Assembly (NCBI RefSeq): GCF_002632755.1
Contig: NZ_NJAK01000001.1
Span: 1,240,001 to 1,304,000 of the forward strand
Source of the DNA: Xenorhabdus ishibashii
Lineage (GTDB): Bacteria; Pseudomonadota; Gammaproteobacteria; Enterobacterales; Enterobacteriaceae
Direction: 5' to 3'
DNA length: 64,000 nucleotides
The notes under the pieces were generated by a model. That model was not told where the DNA came from and ran no database searches. It worked only from the letters and a program-made list of their open reading frames with translations. This document shows positions 59,965 to 64,000 of this stretch, piece by piece (position 1 is the stretch's first letter; each line of letters starts with the position of its first letter). A program made the position numbers and the translations under genes.

Positions 59965-60562
59965 AATTGTGCCTGTGATAGCCATTGAAGAAGCCAGAGA
60001 TATCATTCCATTAGGTCACGCATTAGCCGACAACGGCCTGCCTGTGGCTGAAATCACGTTTCGTACCGAGAGTGCTGCCGAAGCAATTAGCCTGCTGAAA
60101 GCTGAACGTCCAGATATGCTGATCGGTGCAGGCACCGTGCTTCATCGTGAACATGTTCGTCAGGCAAAAGCGGCTGGTGCCGAGTTTGTTGTCTCACCAG
60201 GGCTTAACCCAAATACCGTACAGGCGTGCCAGCAAATCGGTATCCCTGTCATTCCCGGCGTGAACAATGCCAGCACAATTGAACAGGCGCTGGAATTAGG
60301 TATCGATTTTGTCAAATTCTTCCCTGCCGAACCATCAGGTGGAATAGCGATGATTAAAGCGCTCCTTGCCCCGTACCCACAGTTAAAGGTCATGCCAACC
60401 GGAGGGATCAATATTGAGAATATTCGCAATTATCTTGCTATCCCACAAATTGTGGCATGTGGTGGCTCATGGATGGTTAGCCCACAGTTGATCCGAGATA
60501 AGGAATGGAAAAAAATCGGTAATTTGGCACGAGAGGCGGTGGAGTGGGTTGATGCTTGCTGA
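59930..60562 (+). CDS. eda: KDPG aldolase
   Basis: 210 residues from ATG 59930, which has GGAGAG 7 bp upstream; earlier starts (TTG 59915, ATG 59924) leave no room for an RBS. Class I aldolase: EITFRTESAAEAI, GAGTVLHREHV, FPAEPSGGIAMIKAL with the Schiff-base Lys in VKFFPAE, PTGGINIENI and GGSWMV. It splits KDPG to pyruvate and glyceraldehyde-3-phosphate, ending the pathway. Confidence 0.95.
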   Translation: MQEMMVRLRQIKIVPVIAIEEARDIIPLGHALADNGLPVAEITFRTESAAEAISLLKAERPDMLIGAGTVLHREHVRQAKAAGAEFVVSPGLNPNTVQACQQIGIPVIPGVNNASTIEQALELGIDFVKFFPAEPSGGIAMIKALLAPYPQLKVMPTGGINIENIRNYLAIPQIVACGGSWMVSPQLIRDKEWKKIGNLAREAVEWVDAC

Positions 60563-60576
60563 GGTGATCATTTTTT

Positions 60577-60759
60577 CAACGTTTGATAAAAGAAGCGAGC
60601 CGCAAGGTCTATTTAATTCTGGATAACTTACGGGTGCATCATGCCAGAATAGTGACGAGTTGGTTAGAAAAACATCGGAATCGGATTGTGGTGTTTTATT
60701 TACCGGCATATTCACCGGAATTGAATCCCGATGAGTATCTCAATGGTGACCAAAATTAG
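60577..60759 (+). pseudogene. IS630-family transposase C-terminal remnant (different from the 910-bp IS630)
   Basis: RLIKEASRKVYLILDNLRVHH and IVVFYLPAYSPELNPDEYLNG are the second catalytic Asp and the Glu regions of an IS630-type DDE transposase. Both ends are missing. It lies between eda and ppdA, at the right border of the accessory region. Confidence 0.8.
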
Positions 60760-61182
60760 TGTGCCACTTCATAGTTACAGTTCAGTGTTTTTAATTTAAT
60801 TAGCGTAGTGTTAAAGATAATAATTTATTCTTTTAACAATAATCCAATAACATTTGAATAGCATGAATATTAATTTCTCTTGAGCACTTAAAACTATTTA
60901 CACTCAATTTATTTAAATTTATTAAAACCACATTTATATTAAAAAATATCAATCAATATAAAAACAACTATTAAAGAGTAAATTTCTAATTTACTCTTTT
61001 TTTATGTTATGATTTTTAAATGTAATTTTGTGAGCCATTACGCAATTAAAGTGTAAAAAAGTAACGTGTCTGCTTTTTTTTCAAATCTCTTCGCATAATC
61101 AAACAGTAGTGCTGTTTATTCTGTTTCTAATAGTAGATATTTCACCTGACCAAAATCCGAACGGTAAATAAATCAGAAAATA
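60760..61182. other. AT-rich gap before the ppdA operon
   Basis: No gene. It contains the terminator at 60973-61003. The remaining AT-rich DNA up to 61182 presumably carries the promoter of the prepilin operon, but I cannot pick convincing -35/-10 boxes. No clear RBS precedes ppdA. Confidence 0.5.
60973..61003 (+). terminator. Rho-independent terminator (bidirectional)
   Basis: Perfect 12-bp stem AAAGAGTAAATT/AATTTACTCTTT with 3-nt loop and T tail on the plus strand. Confidence 0.88.
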
Positions 61183-61689
61183 ATGATCTATAAATGCATT
61201 AATCAGAAAAACGGATTTACATTGTTAGAATTAATGATAGCAATGCTCATCATTTCGATTAGCTTATCCTGGGGATTGTATCATTGGGGGAAATATCAAA
61301 GCCGCCTGCGGTTACAATCAGCAGTACATAATGTGTTGTCTTTTATGGAAAGACAGCAGGCTTTAGCAAATTATTTAAATCAGGATCGTACCTTATGGTT
61401 AGTGATGGGGCAGCCTTGGTGTTTGATATCGTCTGTAACTAAAGTCGCTGCTTGTGATGAAGGTGATGGAGAGCGAGTTTATTCTCCTCACGAAGATGTG
61501 TTTTTATCATTTTCCACGATTGAACGCATTGATTTTTATGGGATCAGGAATACAGCAATGCCAGCCAGTTTCACGTTGGCAAACTCAGCAGGTGAAATTA
61601 ATGTCATCGTTTCTGGGCGTGGGCGAATCAGGACATGCAGCAATACAATTAGATCGTTTCCCAATTGTGAGGGAATAAAAATCCCATGA
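61183..61689 (+). CDS. ppdA: Prepilin peptidase-dependent protein A (minor pseudopilin)
   Basis: 168 residues. Type IV prepilin leader ending at Gly11 with NGFTLLELMIAMLIISISLSWG: Glu at +5 and a hydrophobic helix. GspH/FimT-like C-terminal part, with several Cys (CLISSVTKVAACDEG; RTCSNTIRSFPNCEG). Pseudopilin-like proteins of this operon accompany recC in enterobacteria; assembly role is assumed. Its stop overlaps ppdB by 4 bp. Confidence 0.92.
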   Translation: MIYKCINQKNGFTLLELMIAMLIISISLSWGLYHWGKYQSRLRLQSAVHNVLSFMERQQALANYLNQDRTLWLVMGQPWCLISSVTKVAACDEGDGERVYSPHEDVFLSFSTIERIDFYGIRNTAMPASFTLANSAGEINVIVSGRGRIRTCSNTIRSFPNCEGIKIP

Positions 61690-62297
61690 TTCTGACTATC
61701 TTCTGTTTCAAGCAAAAACAAGAAGGATTCTCTTTATTAGAAATAATGGTAGCTCTGTTAATCAGTAGTGTAATTTTTGTTGCCATGACAAAAACATATC
61801 CGGTTTTATCAGGCCAAACTCTCGATCTCTATCGTAAATATAGATTGCATTATTTGGTTAACAGAACGGCCTATTTGATGGAAAAGGATATACGGCGGGC
61901 AGGTTATTGCAGGGACAGCGAACAGTGTAGAGGTGATCCATTGGTCATTAACAATAAAAATACTGAAACTGCCAACTCCTGCTTTATTATTGCTTTTGAT
62001 CTCAATTTAAATAACCAATGGGAAAAATCTGGTCATATTGAATCTGAATTTTTTGGTTATCGCTTAAATAACCGAGCTATTGAGTGGGGGAGAGGAGTAG
62101 GAGATTGTCAGGAAAGTGGCTGGGAACGGTTATTTGATCCAAAAGAGATTGTTATTGATGCTTTTCATCTTGAGAAATCACAAGCAAAAGGTGGGATGAT
62201 TTTTGTCACGTTGTCTATTGATGCCCATTGGTTGAAATCCCCAGCGATTGTATATCGCCATCAAGCAACAATTCGGCTACGCAATATCCGAAAATAA
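61686..62297 (+). CDS. ppdB: Prepilin peptidase-dependent protein B
   Basis: 203 residues; leader MILTIFCFKQKQEG then FSLLEIMVALLISSVIFVAM (Glu at +5). PilW-like minor pseudopilin. Two Cys near GYCRDSEQCRGD could pair. Overlaps ppdA; 21 bp before ygdB. Confidence 0.92.
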   Translation: MILTIFCFKQKQEGFSLLEIMVALLISSVIFVAMTKTYPVLSGQTLDLYRKYRLHYLVNRTAYLMEKDIRRAGYCRDSEQCRGDPLVINNKNTETANSCFIIAFDLNLNNQWEKSGHIESEFFGYRLNNRAIEWGRGVGDCQESGWERLFDPKEIVIDAFHLEKSQAKGGMIFVTLSIDAHWLKSPAIVYRHQATIRLRNIRK

Positions 62298-62318
62298 AGA
62301 TATCGGGAGAAAAAACAG

Positions 62319-62777
62319 ATGGCAGATAAGCAACAGGGAAATATTCTGCTGATATCAATAATGATGTTATTGGCGCTGAGTTTGATGATGTTAAAAGCGC
62401 TCCACTACCAACAGGAAAGTGCGATGCTTATGATGATAGATGAACAAAATTATTTGCAGGCTTTTTGGCGCGCTGAATCATCACTGATATGGGGAAAGGC
62501 GCAGTCATGGCCTATCAATCAGCAAGAAGCAGGGGCTTGGTTTTGTCTGCAACACGCTGAATTTAATTTAAAAAGTTGCATCAAACACTATTCAGATACC
62601 CTTTTTTTATTAAAAGGTGTTGCTCAATTTGCATCAGGAGAAAAATTGGAACTTTATCAATGGATGAAACAGATGAAACTCTTAAATCAGGATACACTTA
62701 TTCCTGTTGAACTGATCCCGATTGAAAGCGGTTGGCTGGATTTTTGCCCTGTTGCTCAAGCCGAGTTTTGTTTATGA
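62319..62777 (+). CDS. ygdB: YgdB family protein (pseudopilin operon)
   Basis: 152 residues; N-terminal DKQQGNILLISIMMLLALSL resembles PilX-type minor pilins, lacking the standard Glu+5 motif, as in E. coli YgdB. RBS GGGAGA upstream. Its stop overlaps the ppdC start (ATGA). Confidence 0.9.
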   Translation: MADKQQGNILLISIMMLLALSLMMLKALHYQQESAMLMMIDEQNYLQAFWRAESSLIWGKAQSWPINQQEAGAWFCLQHAEFNLKSCIKHYSDTLFLLKGVAQFASGEKLELYQWMKQMKLLNQDTLIPVELIPIESGWLDFCPVAQAEFCL

Positions 62778-63142
62778 AAATCGAACGACAAGAGGGAATG
62801 AGTTTACCGGAAGTCATGATTGCATCTGCCGTATTTGCGATCTCTTTATTGGGTTTAATGCGTTACCATCAAACACTGTCAGCCAACTTCCAGCAATATT
62901 GGGGGCAGCTTAAGACAGTACGATATGCCCATGATCAATTGGAACAATATGAACGTTTGTCAGGCCAGATTGATTTGCAGAAAGAAGAAAGGGCAGCCAT
63001 ACCGCGGGGATGGAAAATGGAAGTTCAACGAGAATTTCGTTCCTGGGGGTGCTATCAGGTAACGATTAAGCTGACAGTACATTACAATAAGCCGAGTAAA
63101 TTAGAACGCTGGTTTTGTGCAAGTGGGAGCATTGATGTTTAG
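62774..63142 (+). CDS. ppdC: Prepilin peptidase-dependent protein C
   Basis: 122 residues from ATG 62774 (MKIERQEGMSLPEVMIASAV): cleavage after Gly8, Glu at +5. An upstream in-frame ATG at 62732 would put 14 residues before this leader and overlap ygdB deeply, so it is rejected. PilV/GspI-like. It overlaps recC by 8 bp. Confidence 0.9.
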   Translation: MKIERQEGMSLPEVMIASAVFAISLLGLMRYHQTLSANFQQYWGQLKTVRYAHDQLEQYERLSGQIDLQKEERAAIPRGWKMEVQREFRSWGCYQVTIKLTVHYNKPSKLERWFCASGSIDV

Positions 63143-64000
63143 AGTTTATCATTCAAATCAGCTCGATATTCTCAAAGAGCTGATGGCGATATTGATCAGG
63201 GAAAATCCCCTTTCTGACCCATTTGGCAAAGAAGTGATTTTGGTTCAAAGCCCGGGAATGTCACAGTGGTTGCAAATTCAGTTGGCAGAAAAATTGGGTA
63301 TTGCTGCGAATATGGAGTTCCCACTGCCTGCAACATTTATCTGGCAGATGTTTACCAAAGTGTTGCCTGATATTCCCAAAGAAAGTGCTTTCAGTAAGGA
63401 TGCCATGAAGTGGAAGTTGATGACCTTACTGCCTGATTTGTTGACGGAGCCGGAATTTTCAGCGCTCAGGCATTATCTTGATCAAGATATTGATAAACGC
63501 AAAATTCACCAGTTAGCGGGCCGAATTGCCGATCTGTTTGACCAATATCTGGTTTATCGCCCCCAATGGTTAGAAAGTTGGGAAAATGGTCAACTAATTG
63601 ATAGTTTGGGCAGCAACAGCAACCAGTTATGGCAAAAAAGGTTATGGTTTGAACTGACAGAGTATACCCGTCAGCTACAACAACCTTTGTGGCACCGAGC
63701 CAATTTATACCAACGATTTATCTTGGCACTGGAAGAAGGGAATTTTCCATTGGAGGATCTTCCCTCGCGTATTTTTATCTGTGGAGTATCTGTATTGCCC
63801 CCTGCTTACCTGCAAGTATTGAAAGCATTAGGTAAACATATTGATATTCATCTTATGTTCACTAATCCATGCCAATATTACTGGGGGATATCCAGAGTTA
63901 TGCCTTTCTTGCCAAGCTAAGTAGCCGTAAACCAAAGCATTATAAAAGCGAACAATTGCTGGAAAGATTTAAAAATCCCGAAGAGGCTCCCACGCTCTTT
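63135..64000 (+). pseudogene. recC: Exodeoxyribonuclease V gamma subunit RecC, 5' part with frameshift (window edge)
   Basis: Starts MFRVYHSNQLDILKELMAIL; SPGMSQWLQIQLAEKLGIAANMEFPLP and HIHLMFTNPCQYYWG-type blocks are standard RecC. After NPCQYYWG the frame stops at about 63918, but the next frame continues as DIQSYAFLAKLSSRKPKHYK and stays open to the window end, matching the expected RecC continuation (GDI...YLAKL). The shift lies in a run of five G's at 63883-63887; six would restore the frame. This is either a real frameshift or a sequencing error. RecC is the Chi-recognition subunit of RecBCD. Confidence 0.85.

Overview
The window looks like an AT-rich gammaproteobacterial chromosome of the Morganellaceae, most probably Xenorhabdus or a close relative. 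This is inferred from the enterobacterial core genes with their usual neighbours (rppH-ptsP, lgt-thyA, ppdA-ppdB-ygdB-ppdC-recC, thiBPQ behind a TPP riboswitch), the low GC, and the very dense load of insertion sequences. The genus is an inference; no marker in the window fixes the species.

Layout. 0-4.5 kb: remnant of a phage or phage satellite (Ner-like regulator, structured RNA candidate, an orphan secreted protein, and capsid, protease and a portal-terminase fusion). 4.5-14.8 kb: a segment flanked by two inverted 910-bp IS630 copies, each next to one half of the same IS110/IS1111 transposase. Inside lie a Tlde1-like effector/immunity pair, an intact IS982, lgt-thyA, a tRNA-Ile2 3' fragment and a putative toxin/immunity pair. 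Re-inverting this segment rejoins the IS110 gene in frame and restores the order rppH-ptsP-lgt-thyA. 14.9-21.6 kb: toxin-antitoxin remnant, ptsP, rppH, TPP riboswitch, thiBPQ. 21.6-35 kb: a tandem array of four intimin/invasin-type genes. Two are nearly identical full-length inverse autotransporters that differ only at the C-terminal end; two are miniature versions that keep the signal peptide and the last Ig-like/C-terminal domains but lack the whole beta-barrel. The repeat units also carry pieces of thiQ, abgR and an IS1-type element. 34.9-38.7 kb: a decaying abgR-abgA-abgT locus. 38.7-48.6 kb: nested mobile elements (IS3, IS110, group II intron end, IS1, IS5, ISAs1, IS200, IS982) surrounding a PvuII-type restriction-modification system. 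48.7-50.4 kb: a GmrSD-type (DUF262/DUF1524) defence nuclease. 50.9-60.6 kb: a complete hexuronate catabolic cluster (uxuR, TRAP transporter, uxuA, uxuB, uxaC, kdgK, eda) with visible UxuR-type and CRP operators. 61-64 kb: ppdA-ppdB-ygdB-ppdC and the start of recC, which contains a frameshift in a G run.

How it fits together. The conserved thyA-ppdA junction of enterobacteria has been split, and the two halves now face outward around roughly 50 kb of accessory DNA. That DNA supplies sugar-acid catabolism, anti-phage systems, surface adhesins and interbacterial toxins. IS-mediated inversion, nesting and tandem duplication are the visible forces shaping it.
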